DNA of 64,000 nt, taken from positions 6,036,501-6,100,500 of the forward strand of contig NZ_CP093280.1 of NCBI RefSeq assembly GCF_026651855.1. The letters are read 5' to 3'. The stretch is from Pseudomonas silvicola (GTDB taxonomy: Bacteria > Pseudomonadota > Gammaproteobacteria > Pseudomonadales > Pseudomonadaceae). The position numbers were made by a program, and so were the translations under genes. Below the pieces are notes generated by a model. The model was not told the DNA's origin. It searched no databases and saw nothing but the letters and a program-made list of their open reading frames with translations. Shown here piece after piece: positions 21,386 to 30,482 of the stretch (the stretch's first letter is position 1; every line of letters starts with the position of its first letter).

Positions 21386-22909
21386 ATGACCGAACATGCC
21401 GTGGCCCATGCGGACCAACTTGAAGACGACCGCGCCCTGCGGGTAAAAGCCGGCGACGAGGAATTGATCGTGCTGCGCCACAACGGCCAGGTACGTGCCT
21501 ACCAGGCGGACTGCCCCCACGCCGGGGCGCCGCTGGAACAAGGCGCGATCTGCGAGAACCGCCTGATCTGCCCGTGGCACAAAGCCGCGTTTGCCTTGAA
21601 CGACGGCGAGGTCACCGAACCCCCTGCCCTGGCCAGCCTCAGGCGCTATCCCGCCCAGGTGCGCGACAACTACCTGTGGGTCGACGACCAACCGTCCACC
21701 GCCCCGGTGCCCGCCCCCCAGGCTGAAGGGCGCACCTTCATCGTGGCAGGCGCCGGGGCCGCGGGCGCGGCGGCGGTCGCAAGCCTGCACCGCCAAGGCT
21801 TCGCCGGCCAACTGGTGTGGGTTGATCAGGAAGCTGAACCGGCCTATGACCGCACAGCCTTGAGCAAATTTGTCATCGCTGGCAAAAAGACCGCGGCCGA
21901 AGTACCGCCCTTGCTGGACGACGAGGTCTTGGCCTGGCCGAACCTGCAGCGCGTACGGGCTACCGTCACCGCCATCGACACCGCGCAACAGCGCATCACC
22001 CTGGACGACGGCCAGCAACTGACCTACGACGCCGCGCTGCTGGCCACAGGCGGAGTGCCCCAGCGCCCCGCTGTGGAAGGCGCGCAGTTGCCCGGCAGTT
22101 TCCTGTTGCGCTCGCGCGATGATGCCGCCCGGATACTGGAGCAAGTACGGGGCAGCCAGCGCGCGGTCATTGTCGGCGACAGTTTCATCGGCCTGGAGGC
22201 AGCATCGGCCTTGCGCCAGGCAGGCCTGCACGTGCGGGTGGTCAGCCGGCACGAGACACCACTGACCGAGCAGCTTGGCGACCAGGTGAGCCTCGCTCTG
22301 CGCCAATTCCATGAACGCAACGGGGTGGTGTTTCACACCGGCACCGAACCGGTGAGCCTTGAGGGCCCAGGCCGGGTAGAAACCGTGACGCTCAAGAACG
22401 GAGAGCGCCTGGAGGCCGACCTGGTGCTGTTCGGCACTGGCGTCAAACCCGCCACGCCGCTGGCTCAGGGCCTGGCATTGGCCGATGACCAGTCGCTGAT
22501 CGTCGACGGGGGCATGCGCGCCGCGCCGGGCCTGTGGGCGGTGGGTGACATGGTCAACTTTCCGCTGGCCGGGCACCCGTCGCGCATCGAGCATTGGCGG
22601 GTGGCTCAGCAGCAGGGCTGCCTGGCCGCCGAGAACATGCTGGGCGCGCAGCGCGAATACGCCGACGTTCCGTTTTTCTGGACCCTGCAACATGGCAAGA
22701 CCCTGGAAGTGCTGGGCCATGCGCGGGCCTGGAACGGTGTGGAGGTGGTCGGCGACGTCGATGCCATGAACTTCGTGGCCCTGCTGTGCGTCGATGAACA
22801 GGTGGAGTCAGTGGTGGCCTGCGGGCACCGGGCGCTGCTGGCGACCCTGTCCCAGCGCATGAAGCGGCCTTTGTCGCGTCATGAAGCGCGGGCCCTGATC
22901 AATTCGTAA
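21386..22909 (+). CDS. Rieske-domain FAD/NAD(P)-dependent oxidoreductase
   Basis: A 507-residue fusion of an N-terminal Rieske [2Fe-2S] domain and a pyridine-nucleotide-disulfide-type reductase, an arrangement like AIFM3 or ferredoxin reductases. The Rieske ligands are Cys43/His45 in CPHAG and Cys62/His65 in CPWHKA. The FAD site is FIVAGAGAAGAAA near 113, the NAD site AVIVGDSFIGLEAAS, and the second FAD motif LWAVGD. ATG 21386 follows GAGGAAAG. The electron partner is unknown; ring-hydroxylating dioxygenase genes are absent nearby, so a stress or redox role is more likely than aromatic catabolism. Confidence 0.88.
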   Translation: MTEHAVAHADQLEDDRALRVKAGDEELIVLRHNGQVRAYQADCPHAGAPLEQGAICENRLICPWHKAAFALNDGEVTEPPALASLRRYPAQVRDNYLWVDDQPSTAPVPAPQAEGRTFIVAGAGAAGAAAVASLHRQGFAGQLVWVDQEAEPAYDRTALSKFVIAGKKTAAEVPPLLDDEVLAWPNLQRVRATVTAIDTAQQRITLDDGQQLTYDAALLATGGVPQRPAVEGAQLPGSFLLRSRDDAARILEQVRGSQRAVIVGDSFIGLEAASALRQAGLHVRVVSRHETPLTEQLGDQVSLALRQFHERNGVVFHTGTEPVSLEGPGRVETVTLKNGERLEADLVLFGTGVKPATPLAQGLALADDQSLIVDGGMRAAPGLWAVGDMVNFPLAGHPSRIEHWRVAQQQGCLAAENMLGAQREYADVPFFWTLQHGKTLEVLGHARAWNGVEVVGDVDAMNFVALLCVDEQVESVVACGHRALLATLSQRMKRPLSRHEARALINS

Positions 22910-22914
22910 AACGC

Positions 22915-22940
22915 GCAGGCGCCGGCACGCCAGCGCCTGC
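22915..22940 (+). terminator. hairpin between the Rieske/FAD gene and the PfpI gene
   Basis: GCAGGCGC and GCGCCTGC pair around ten bases directly after the first stop codon. No T tract follows, so it is more likely an attenuator or RNA-stability element than a full terminator. Confidence 0.4.
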
Positions 22941-22964
22941 TGGGTTCAAACCAAGGAGTACCCC

Positions 22965-23519
22965 ATGAGCACATCATTGCAAGGCAAGAAAGTGTTGGTC
23001 ATCACGTCCAATACCGGCGTGGAGCGCGACGAGCTGCTCAAGCCACTGGAAGCGTTGAAAGGCTTTGGTGCCCACGTGACCCATGGTTCGATCAAAGGCG
23101 GCACGGTGCAAACGTTCCTGCACGACACCGAGAAAGACCGCACGGTTGAATCGGAGCAGAAACTCGCCGACCTCAAGGGCGACGATTATCAGGCCCTGGT
23201 GATTCCCGGCGGCACCGTCAACGCCGACACCCTGCGCCAGGACAAGGATGCCCTGCGCCTGATCAACGAGTTCGTCAGCGCCGGCAAGACCGTGGCCGCC
23301 ATTTGCCATGGTCCGTGGGCGCTGATCGACGCCGGAGTCATCGAGGGCAAGACCTTGACCTCCTACCCCAGCGTGCGCACTGACCTGGTGAATGCCAAGG
23401 CGGCTGGCTGGGTGGATGTCGAGGTCAAGGAATGCCCGGCCAATGGCTGGAAGCTCATCACCTCACGCACCCCGGACGACCTGCCAGCGTTCAACCAGGC
23501 CATCGCCAACGCCGTGTAG
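22965..23519 (+). CDS. PfpI/DJ-1 family protein (YhbO-like)
   Basis: A 184-residue DJ-1/PfpI superfamily protein. The nucleophile elbow AAICHGPWALIDAG places the reactive Cys114 next to His115, as in YhbO and PfpI. LVIPGG and SYPSVRTDL are further marks. The family is linked to protein repair after glyoxal or oxidative damage and to stress tolerance; which reaction applies is debated. AAGGAG precedes the ATG at 22965. It follows the Rieske/FAD gene by 55 bases with a hairpin between and may share its transcript. Confidence 0.88.
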   Translation: MSTSLQGKKVLVITSNTGVERDELLKPLEALKGFGAHVTHGSIKGGTVQTFLHDTEKDRTVESEQKLADLKGDDYQALVIPGGTVNADTLRQDKDALRLINEFVSAGKTVAAICHGPWALIDAGVIEGKTLTSYPSVRTDLVNAKAAGWVDVEVKECPANGWKLITSRTPDDLPAFNQAIANAV

Positions 23520-23545
23520 CGGCAATTGCCTTCGTGGGGGCTGGG

Positions 23546-23632
23546 TTGCAGGACCGGGCGCAGGCTGGGGAGGCAGACAACGCGGTCGATCTAGCGAGCC
23601 CCTTCCCGAGCTTCGCCCGGTCCTACAGGGCT
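23546..23632. repeat. REP pair (BIME-like)
   Basis: GCAGGACCGGGCGCAGGCTG (about 23549-23568) and, inverted, the stretch around CGAGCTTCGCCCGGTCCTAC (23613-23632) form two facing REP units. The second matches a unit at 48201-48228 (GTGGGACCGGGCGAAGCTCG) on the opposite strand. The pair lies between the convergent PfpI and hydroxyglutarate dehydrogenase genes and may end transcription from both sides. Confidence 0.7.
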
Positions 23633-23671
23633 GCCACGGCCCTATAGGCCGGGCCGCGTGCCAAGCATCGG

Positions 23672-26600
23672 TCAGCCCACCAGCTGTTGCAACACCACCT
23701 CCAACGGGTGACGCAACTGCTTGTCGGCCATGCGCTTGACCTGGCTGCGGCACGAGTAGCCGGTGGCCAGGGCTTCGCCCTCCTTGTCCAGCTTGCCTGC
23801 CCACGACTGTTCGAAGATGGTACGCGAGGTGGCCTGGTTGCGCGCCTCATGCCCGTAGGTACCCGACATGCCACAGCAGCCGGTGGCCTCGGTCGAAAGG
23901 CTCAGGCCCAAGCGGCTGAACACCTGCTCCCACTGGCGGGTGCTGGCAGGTACGTTGGTCTTCTCGGTGCAGTGGGCCATCAGGCGGAAACTGCCGTTGC
24001 CCTTGGCCACCTGCTCAGGCAAGACGTCCATCAGCCATTCCTGCGGCAGGGCCACTTTCGGGCAGTCTTCCAACCCCGGCACTTTCTGGTATTCCTGGCG
24101 GTACACCAGGGTCATGGCCGGGTCCAGGCCTACCAGAGCCACGCCGCAGTCAGCCAGAGCCTTGAGCTGGGTAGCGTTGCGGATCGCCGCCTTGGCGAAG
24201 GCACCGAGGAAGCCCTGTACATGCAGCGGCTTGCCATTGGCGCTATACGGCGCCAGGAACACGCGAAAGCCCAGGCGGTGGGCCAGTTCGATGAACGAAG
24301 CCAGCAGCGGCGTCTCGAAGTAGCGCGTGAAGGCGTCCTGCACCAGCACCACGCTGCGCTCGCGCTGGGCCAGGGTCAGTTCGCGCAGGGCCGGGAGGCT
24401 GGCGACCTGCACCTTGCAGCGGGTCAAGGTGGCCTGCAAGTTGTACCGGCTGATCAGCGGGCTGTCGACCATGCCAGCCTGGCCTTCCAGCAGGCGCCCG
24501 ACCAGACGGCTGCCCATCACGGCGTTGTACAGGCCTGGGGCGTGGGCCAGATAAGGCAAGGTAAACTCCAGCGAGCCGATCAGGTAGTCGCGCAGCGGGC
24601 GCTGGTAGCGCCCATGGTACAGCTCCAGGAAACGCGAGCGGAATTCCGGCACGTTGACCTTGATCGGGCATTGCCCCGCGCAGGATTTGCATGCCAGGCA
24701 ACCCGCCATGGCCTCGTAGACTTCATGGGAAAAGTCCTGCTGGCCACGACGGCGCGCCAGGTTGTTGCGCAGCCGGCTCGGCAGGCCCTTGACCCACGCC
24801 GCCTTGCCACGGGCAGCGGCCAGCACGTCGACATTCGCCGCGCCCTGCAGGCGCAGCCATTCACGGATAAGCGACGCACGCCCCTTGGGCGAGTGCTGGC
24901 GCTCGCGGGTGGCTTTCCACGACGGGCACATGGCGTCATCGGGGTCGAAGTTGTAGCAGGCACCGTTGCCGTTGCAGTGCACGGCGCTGCCGAAGCTCTG
25001 CCATACACGCTCATCGATCTGGCGGTCGTAATCGCCGCGCATCGGCGCCTCGTTGACCTTGATCAGGCCTTCAGCGCTGCCCGGCGGGGTGCAGATCTTG
25101 CCGGGGTTGAGCTGGTTGTGAGGGTCGAAAGCGCCCTTCAGCGCTTGCAGCGTCGGGTACAGCTCACCGAAATAGGCCGGTACGTATTCCGAGCGCAAGC
25201 CCTTGCCATGCTCACCCCATAACAGGCCACCGTAGCGCTGGGTCAGCGCCGCCACCGCGTCGGAGATCGGCTTGACCAGCGCGGCATGGGCCGGGTCTTT
25301 CATGTCCAGCGCCGGGCGCACATGCAACACGCCCGCGTCGACATGGCCGAACATGCCATAGGCCAGCCCGTGGCTGTCGAGCAGCGCACGAAAGTCGGCG
25401 ATGTAGTCGGCCAGTTGCTCCGGCGGCACCGCGGTGTCCTCCACGAACGGCTGCGGGCGCACCTCACCTTCGACGTTGCCCAGCAGGCCTACCGAGCGCT
25501 TGCGCATGGTGTACACCCGGTTCACCGCCGCCGCGCCCTCGGCCAGGGTGTGGCCCAACCGCTCGATGCTGGTGTCGGCCTGCAAGTGCTCGACAAATGC
25601 GGCCACCCGGGCGTTGACCTCGGCAGGGTCATCACCGGCGAACTCCACCAGGTTGATGCCCAGGGTCGGGCGGGTGGGGTCTTCGGGGAAGTACTCGGCC
25701 ACGGCGTGCCAGACGATGTCCTTCATCGCCAGCAGCAACACCTTGGAGTCCACGGTCTCGATGGACAAGGGCTTGTGGGCCAGCAATGCATTGGCGTCGC
25801 GCAGGGCGTCCATGAAACTGCTGTAACGCACGTTGACCACCACCTGGTACGTAGGGATCGGCAGCACGTTGAGCTTGGCTTCCACCACATAGCCCAGCGA
25901 CCCCTCGGCACCGCACAGCACGCTGTTGAGGTTGAAGCGGCCCTGCTCGTCGCGCAGGTGCGCCAGGTCGTAGCCGGTCAGGCAGCGGTTGAGCTTGGGG
26001 AAGGTGCGCTCGATCAGCTCGCCCTGGGTTTCTTCAATGGTGCGGGCCACCCGGTAGACTTCGCCGGCGCGCCCAGGCTGGGCACAGGCCTGGGCCAGTT
26101 CAGCCTCGTTCAACGGCAGGGTGTGAAGGCGCTGGCCGCCCAGCAGCACGCTGTGCAATTCCAGCACGTGGTCACGGGTCTTGCCGTAGGTGCAACTGCC
26201 CTGGCCGCTGGCGTCGGTGTTGATCATGCCGCCCACGGTGGCGCGGTTTGAGGTGGACAGCTCCGGGGCAAAGAACAGGCCGTGAGCCTTGAGGGCCTTG
26301 TTGAGCTGGTCCTTGACCACCCCCGCCTGCACCCGCACCCAGCGTTCCTGGACGTTGATTTCGAGAATACCGTTCATGTGCCGTGACAGGTCAACGACGA
26401 TACCGTCGGTCAGCGACTGGCCGTTGGTGCCGGTACCGCCGCCGCGCGGGGTCAGCTTGACCGCCTGGAAGCGCGGCTCGGCCATCAGCGTGGCGACACG
26501 TGCCACGTCATCGGCGTCCAGCGGAAACACCGCGGCCTGAGGCAGGCGCTGGTAGATCGAGTTGTCGGTGGCCAGTACCGTACGGGTGCCGTAGTCGGTG

Positions 26601-26692
26601 CTCATCTGGCCGCGGAAACCGGCGCTGCGCAGGGCGTCGAGGAAGTCAGGGTACAGGGTGGCCGGGGCGGTGCCGGTCAGGTGGGCGATCAT
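23672..26692 (-). CDS. ydiJ: D-2-hydroxyglutarate dehydrogenase-type FAD and Fe-S protein (YdiJ)
   Basis: A 1006-residue enzyme fusing an FAD-linked oxidase (FAD motif PRGGGTGTNG near residue 80) to an Fe-S region with CLACKSCAGQCP (Cys665, 668, 671, 675) and a C-terminal cysteine-rich domain with the CCGMSGTYG motif. In Pseudomonas and E. coli this long form oxidises D-2-hydroxyglutarate and passes electrons on to the respiratory chain. The CCG domains suggest a membrane-linked acceptor, although no membrane helix is visible. ATG 26692 is preferred to an upstream TTG; GAGG is ten bases before it. The divergent LysR gene at 26846 may control it. Confidence 0.85.
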   Translation of the reverse strand: MIAHLTGTAPATLYPDFLDALRSAGFRGQMSTDYGTRTVLATDNSIYQRLPQAAVFPLDADDVARVATLMAEPRFQAVKLTPRGGGTGTNGQSLTDGIVVDLSRHMNGILEINVQERWVRVQAGVVKDQLNKALKAHGLFFAPELSTSNRATVGGMINTDASGQGSCTYGKTRDHVLELHSVLLGGQRLHTLPLNEAELAQACAQPGRAGEVYRVARTIEETQGELIERTFPKLNRCLTGYDLAHLRDEQGRFNLNSVLCGAEGSLGYVVEAKLNVLPIPTYQVVVNVRYSSFMDALRDANALLAHKPLSIETVDSKVLLLAMKDIVWHAVAEYFPEDPTRPTLGINLVEFAGDDPAEVNARVAAFVEHLQADTSIERLGHTLAEGAAAVNRVYTMRKRSVGLLGNVEGEVRPQPFVEDTAVPPEQLADYIADFRALLDSHGLAYGMFGHVDAGVLHVRPALDMKDPAHAALVKPISDAVAALTQRYGGLLWGEHGKGLRSEYVPAYFGELYPTLQALKGAFDPHNQLNPGKICTPPGSAEGLIKVNEAPMRGDYDRQIDERVWQSFGSAVHCNGNGACYNFDPDDAMCPSWKATRERQHSPKGRASLIREWLRLQGAANVDVLAAARGKAAWVKGLPSRLRNNLARRRGQQDFSHEVYEAMAGCLACKSCAGQCPIKVNVPEFRSRFLELYHGRYQRPLRDYLIGSLEFTLPYLAHAPGLYNAVMGSRLVGRLLEGQAGMVDSPLISRYNLQATLTRCKVQVASLPALRELTLAQRERSVVLVQDAFTRYFETPLLASFIELAHRLGFRVFLAPYSANGKPLHVQGFLGAFAKAAIRNATQLKALADCGVALVGLDPAMTLVYRQEYQKVPGLEDCPKVALPQEWLMDVLPEQVAKGNGSFRLMAHCTEKTNVPASTRQWEQVFSRLGLSLSTEATGCCGMSGTYGHEARNQATSRTIFEQSWAGKLDKEGEALATGYSCRSQVKRMADKQLRHPLEVVLQQLVG

Positions 26693-26845
26693 CGGGGGAT
26701 GGCCTCGTTTTATGTCAGGCAAATCATGAATACGGCCAGGGCGGCTATGGTCAATAGCTGCCCGGGTAGTGGATGATGCCCATGTTCCCGGACTTCGGCG
26801 CCGGGCACAAACCGATATTGCCGCCGCCTTTGATGACTTTTACGA

Positions 26846-27742
26846 ATGAATTACCGCAACCTGACGCCCTCCATGTCCGTGCTGCTGGCCTTCGAGGCCG
26901 CCGCGCGCCATGAAAGCTACACCCGCGCGGCCACCGAACTGTCACTGACCCAGAGCGCCGTGACCCGCCAGGTGCAAGCGCTGGAGCAACAATTGGGGGT
27001 AACGCTGTTCCGCCGCGAGGGCCGCGCAGTAAAACTCACCGAGGTGGGCCGCCTGTACCAGCGCGAGATCGCCGAGGCACTGGGCCGCGTGCGCAGTGCC
27101 ACGTTGCACGCCATGGCCCACCAGGCCGGCGCGGGCAGCCTGCGCCTGGCTACCCTGCCCACCTTCGGCTCGAAATGGCTGCTGCCGCGCCTGCATGGGT
27201 TCTACCGCCACCACCCCGACGTGCTGGTGCACATCAATTCGCGCATCGAACCGGTGGACTTCGCCACCAGTGGCATCGACGCCGCCATCGTGGTGGCCAC
27301 GGGCGAACTGCCCGGCCTGATCTGCCACCGGCTGCACGCCGAGGAACTGATGGTGATCCTGTCGCCGACATTGGCGGCCACCCGGGCGCAGTGGAGACCT
27401 GCGGACATCAGCCAGCAGGTGCTGCTCAGTGTCGCCAATAACGCCAATGCCTGGGGCGAGTGGTTCACCCACCATGGCCTGCCTCACCAGACCATGCGCC
27501 TGGGCCCCAGTTTCGAGCTCACCTCGCACCTGGTGCAAGCGGTGCGCGCCGACATCGGCATCGGCCTGGTGCCGCGCATTCTGATCACCGACGAACTGGC
27601 CAGTGGCGAACTGACCTGCCCCACCCTGCCTTACGCCAGCGCACGGGGCTATTACCTGGTGTACCCGCCGCGCAACCAAGCGCTGCCGGCGCTGGATGCC
27701 TTCCGCCACTGGTTGCTGGACACAGCCGAGCGCGACGTCTAG
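26846..27742 (+). CDS. LysR-family regulator, GcvA-like
   Basis: A 298-residue LysR-type transcription factor: HTH at about 12-70 (AFEAAARHESYTRAATELSLTQSAVT, interrupted here only for clarity), then a periplasmic-binding-protein-like effector domain. The N-terminus NLTPSMSVLLAFEAAARH is typical of the GcvA/AmpR-like subgroup. It is divergent from ydiJ with 153 bases between, the usual LysR arrangement, so ydiJ is the first candidate target. The effector is unknown. Its stop overlaps the stop of the convergent cupin gene by four bases. Confidence 0.85.
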   Translation: MNYRNLTPSMSVLLAFEAAARHESYTRAATELSLTQSAVTRQVQALEQQLGVTLFRREGRAVKLTEVGRLYQREIAEALGRVRSATLHAMAHQAGAGSLRLATLPTFGSKWLLPRLHGFYRHHPDVLVHINSRIEPVDFATSGIDAAIVVATGELPGLICHRLHAEELMVILSPTLAATRAQWRPADISQQVLLSVANNANAWGEWFTHHGLPHQTMRLGPSFELTSHLVQAVRADIGIGLVPRILITDELASGELTCPTLPYASARGYYLVYPPRNQALPALDAFRHWLLDTAERDV

Positions 27743-28341
27743 GCGCGGCGTGGCACCCAGTATCGGGCCACCGCGCCGTGGGCGCCTTGCACGGGGTCCA
27801 GGTCGGGGAATGGCAGCGCGGCGATGGCAGCCCGCTGCGCAGGGGTCGGCGCCTGTCGGCAGATGTTGCCCTGCTGGCCCGGCGGGTAGGCGCCCACTAC
27901 CTGAAAGTCAGTGCTGGACCCCAGGTTGCGGTGGCCAGTCCCGGCAGGCAGTAGCAGGACATCGCCCGCGCTCACCGGCACCTCCTCACCGCCGGGGCCA
28001 CCCAGCATCAACCGCGCCTGGCCACTGAACACCCCCAGCACTTCGTGCCCCTGGGTGTGGTAGTGGTGGTAGTCGAACACACCGTAGCGCCACTGCGGTG
28101 GCCAGCCGTTACGCTTGAAGGTGCTCTCGAACAACGCAGCGGGGTCACTGCCCTGCACGGCGATGGCCTGGGGGTAGATCAGCACCGGCAACCGCGGATT
28201 GTTGGGCACCCAGTCATGGGCGGTGGGAAACATCAAGGTCTTCACGGCGGGGGCTGCCTGGACTTGAGTCATCACTGGGCCTGCTGGGCCAAGCAAGGCC
28301 AGCAGGGCCAGCTTGGCGACGTCACGTCGAATAAGGGGCAT
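27739..28341 (-). CDS. exported cupin-domain protein
   Basis: A 200-residue protein with an N-terminal signal-like helix (LIRRDVAKLALLALLG, ending near residue 30 at VQAAPA) and one cupin fold. The metal-site residues are visible as HYHTQGHEVLGVFSG and, in the second motif, PAGTGHRN. The paired arginines before the hydrophobic stretch look somewhat like a Tat signal, but the pattern is incomplete. The start at 28341 (MPLIRR) is chosen because GGAG stands eight bases upstream. The function is unknown; secreted small cupins often bind sugars or metals. Confidence 0.7.
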   Translation of the reverse strand: MPLIRRDVAKLALLALLGPAGPVMTQVQAAPAVKTLMFPTAHDWVPNNPRLPVLIYPQAIAVQGSDPAALFESTFKRNGWPPQWRYGVFDYHHYHTQGHEVLGVFSGQARLMLGGPGGEEVPVSAGDVLLLPAGTGHRNLGSSTDFQVVGAYPPGQQGNICRQAPTPAQRAAIAALPFPDLDPVQGAHGAVARYWVPRRA

Positions 28342-28423
28342 GAGGATCTCCGGCTGTTCAGCATAATCTGAAACCGGTTTCATGCTAGCACAGGAATCTC
28401 GCAGGCCCACCGCCGGTACCACC

Positions 28424-28443
28424 GACGCGGCCAGGTCCGCTGC
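28424..28443. repeat. REP-like intergenic repeat, copy 3
   Basis: GACGCGGCCAGGTCCGCTGC differs by one base from copies 1 and 2. It lies six bases beyond the stop of the sigma-54 activator gene and upstream of the cupin gene. Confidence 0.55.
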
Positions 28444-28449
28444 TATGGG

Positions 28450-29775
28450 TCAGCGGATCTGATGTTTGTGCAACAGCCGGTAGAAGGTAGGGCGCGAGAT
28501 GCCCAGCACCTTGGCGGCGATGCTGAGGTTGTCGGCATGGCGGTTGAGCACGTCGCACAAGGCCTGGCGCTCGGCGCGGTGCTTGTAGTCTTCCAGGGTA
28601 CCCATGGGCACCACGGTGGCCGACTGGCTCATCAACCCCAGGTCCGCCGCCTCGATCTGCCGCCCTTCGGCCAGCACCAGGCCACGACGCACCCGGTTGG
28701 CCAGTTCGCGGACATTGCCGGGCCAGTCATGCTTGCCCATGGCGATCAGCGCGTCCTCGCTGAAGCTGCGTGGCCGGCGCCCGGTTTCCTGGCTGTAGAA
28801 GTGGGCGAAGTGGTTGGCCAGCATCGACAGGTCACCATGGCGCTCGCGCAGCGGCGCGGTCACCACTTGCAGAACGTTGAGCCGGTAGTACAGGTCTTCG
28901 CGGAAACGCCCCGCGCCGATCGCCGATTCCAGGTTGACATGGGTGGCTGCCAGCACACGCACATCCACGGCGATGGGCTGGCTGCCGCCCACCCGTTCGA
29001 TGTGCTTCTCCTGCAGAAAGCGCAGTAGGTTAGCCTGCAACTCCAGCGGCAGGTCACCGATTTCATCCAGGAACAGGGTGCCGCCATGGGCCGCTTCGAT
29101 ACGGCCGACCTTGCGCTGGTGCGCGCCGGTAAACGCACCTTTTTCATGGCCAAACAGCTCTGACTGGATGAGGTGTTCAGGAATCGCCCCGCAGTTGATC
29201 GCCACGAATGGCTTGGCATGACGCTGGGACTGGCGGTGCAGGGTGCGCGCCACCAGCTCCTTGCCCGTGCCACTCTCGCCCCGAATCAGCACCGGCGACT
29301 CGGTGGGCGCCAGTTTGCTGAGCAGCTTGCGCAGGTCGCGAATGGGCCGGCTGTCACCGAGCAACTCATGCTCCGGCTGACTGACGTGCACCGCGCCCTG
29401 GCCGCGCAGGCGCGCCATGCCGAACGCGCGGCCCAGGGTCACCTGAACACGCGACACATCGAACGGCAGGGTATGGAAATCGAAGAACCATTCACACACG
29501 AAATCACCGACGTTCTGCAGGCGCAGCACGTCCTGGTTAAGCACGGCGATCCACTCGGTGTTGCTGCGGCTGATCAGGTCCTTGACCGCTTCCGGCCGCT
29601 CCAGGTGGAAGGGCTGCAAGCGCAACAGGCCGACGTCACAGGGCCGATCCGCCGCCTGGTCCAGTTCGCAACTGTCCACCTCCCAGCCGACGGTACGCAG
29701 GCCTGGCAGCAACTGGTGGCAGTCGTCACAGGGGTCGACAATTAACAGGCGTCGTGTGGTTGCCATCTCGAGCAT
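28450..29775 (-). CDS. VpsR-like sigma-54-dependent activator
   Basis: A 441-residue bacterial enhancer-binding protein. The N-terminal 130 or so residues form a receiver-like domain; the stretch from WIAVLNQDVL to AFGMARL resembles the input domain of Vibrio VpsR, a biofilm regulator that responds to cyclic di-GMP. The AAA+ domain has Walker A GESGTGKE, the sigma-54 contact loop GAFTGA and Walker B LFLDEIGDL. A Fis-type HTH closes the protein (LSIAAKVLGISRPTFYRLL). AAGGAA precedes the start at 29775. No kinase or polysaccharide operon is beside it, so its targets are elsewhere or in the divergent small gene. The cyclic di-GMP link is inference. Confidence 0.82.
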   Translation of the reverse strand: MLEMATTRRLLIVDPCDDCHQLLPGLRTVGWEVDSCELDQAADRPCDVGLLRLQPFHLERPEAVKDLISRSNTEWIAVLNQDVLRLQNVGDFVCEWFFDFHTLPFDVSRVQVTLGRAFGMARLRGQGAVHVSQPEHELLGDSRPIRDLRKLLSKLAPTESPVLIRGESGTGKELVARTLHRQSQRHAKPFVAINCGAIPEHLIQSELFGHEKGAFTGAHQRKVGRIEAAHGGTLFLDEIGDLPLELQANLLRFLQEKHIERVGGSQPIAVDVRVLAATHVNLESAIGAGRFREDLYYRLNVLQVVTAPLRERHGDLSMLANHFAHFYSQETGRRPRSFSEDALIAMGKHDWPGNVRELANRVRRGLVLAEGRQIEAADLGLMSQSATVVPMGTLEDYKHRAERQALCDVLNRHADNLSIAAKVLGISRPTFYRLLHKHQIR

Positions 29776-29911
29776 GACCGATTCCTTGGCGCCAGAAGTA
29801 TAAAAGTTATTAGAAACAGGCTGTTGGCGCACGCGTTGTAACAGTAGCAACTAAGTTGACGCTGCCCAGCGCCGTTGGTCTGCAAACGGGCGTGACTATT
29901 TTCCGCCACGG

Positions 29912-29927
29912 GGAATTTCGCTTGCAT
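29912..29927 (+). promoter_or_regulatory. possible sigma-54 promoter
   Basis: GGAATTTCGCTTGCAT has the GG-N10-GC spacing and an exact TTGCA at the -12 end; the -24 end lacks the usual GGCAC. It would point at the small gene at 30103 and sits 137 bases from the start of the divergent sigma-54 activator. A chance match is quite possible. Confidence 0.25.
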
Positions 29928-30102
29928 TTCAACGTCCAAGACTTCGCTGAAAAAAACAGCGCGAAAAACGTTGAATATTTTTCTGCCGGCGTGTGACTTG
30001 CTGCCCGGTTGGCAGCATCAGTACACACAGACAAAGGCACTACGGTTGAAACGCACCGGCGGCCTTTGCCCCCTTTCGGGCACACTAGAGAGATTGAAAA
30101 CC

Positions 30103-30372
30103 ATGAACGCCCCGCTGCGTGTCAACGAAGCACTTCTGATTGCCGGCCACGCCTTCGAACCCTTCCAGTGCGTGGCCTGGGCCCCGCAGGATGGGAACGG
30201 CGAGCTGAGCCTGACCGTGGTAGACCGCACCCGCAACAGCATCGGCCGCAAACAAGTACCGAGCAGCACTTATTCGGACCCGGCGCAGTGGAAACACTTG
30301 CTGGAAGAAGTACGCGCCGAACTCGCCGAGGGCGGTTATGCCTTGCAACCGTGGAGCATGCCACAACAATAA
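30103..30372 (+). CDS. small hypothetical protein
   Basis: An 89-residue soluble protein (MNAPLRVNEALLIAGH onward) with an N-terminal beta-rich half (FQCVAWAPQDG, LSLTVVDRT) and a C-terminal helix (WKHLLEEVRAELAEGGY). I do not recognise the family. It is preceded by 327 bases without another gene, divergent from the sigma-54 activator, and followed by a short gap before the convergent chelatase gene. It is the nearest possible target of that activator. Confidence 0.6.
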   Translation: MNAPLRVNEALLIAGHAFEPFQCVAWAPQDGNGELSLTVVDRTRNSIGRKQVPSSTYSDPAQWKHLLEEVRAELAEGGYALQPWSMPQQ

Positions 30373-30482
30373 GTGGCGCGCGGGCCTTCCATGAAGTGGC
30401 AACTGCGGGGTGTAACGCTTGTTAATTAAACCCGGTTGCCGTTGCCCTGCGACATAAACGCACAGCACTGCCGTACTGTACG

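Noticed and set aside
23687-26251. Long plus-strand frames opposite the D-2-hydroxyglutarate dehydrogenase gene
   Set aside because: Composition typical of antisense to high-GC genes. The opposite strand has clear FAD and Fe-S motifs.
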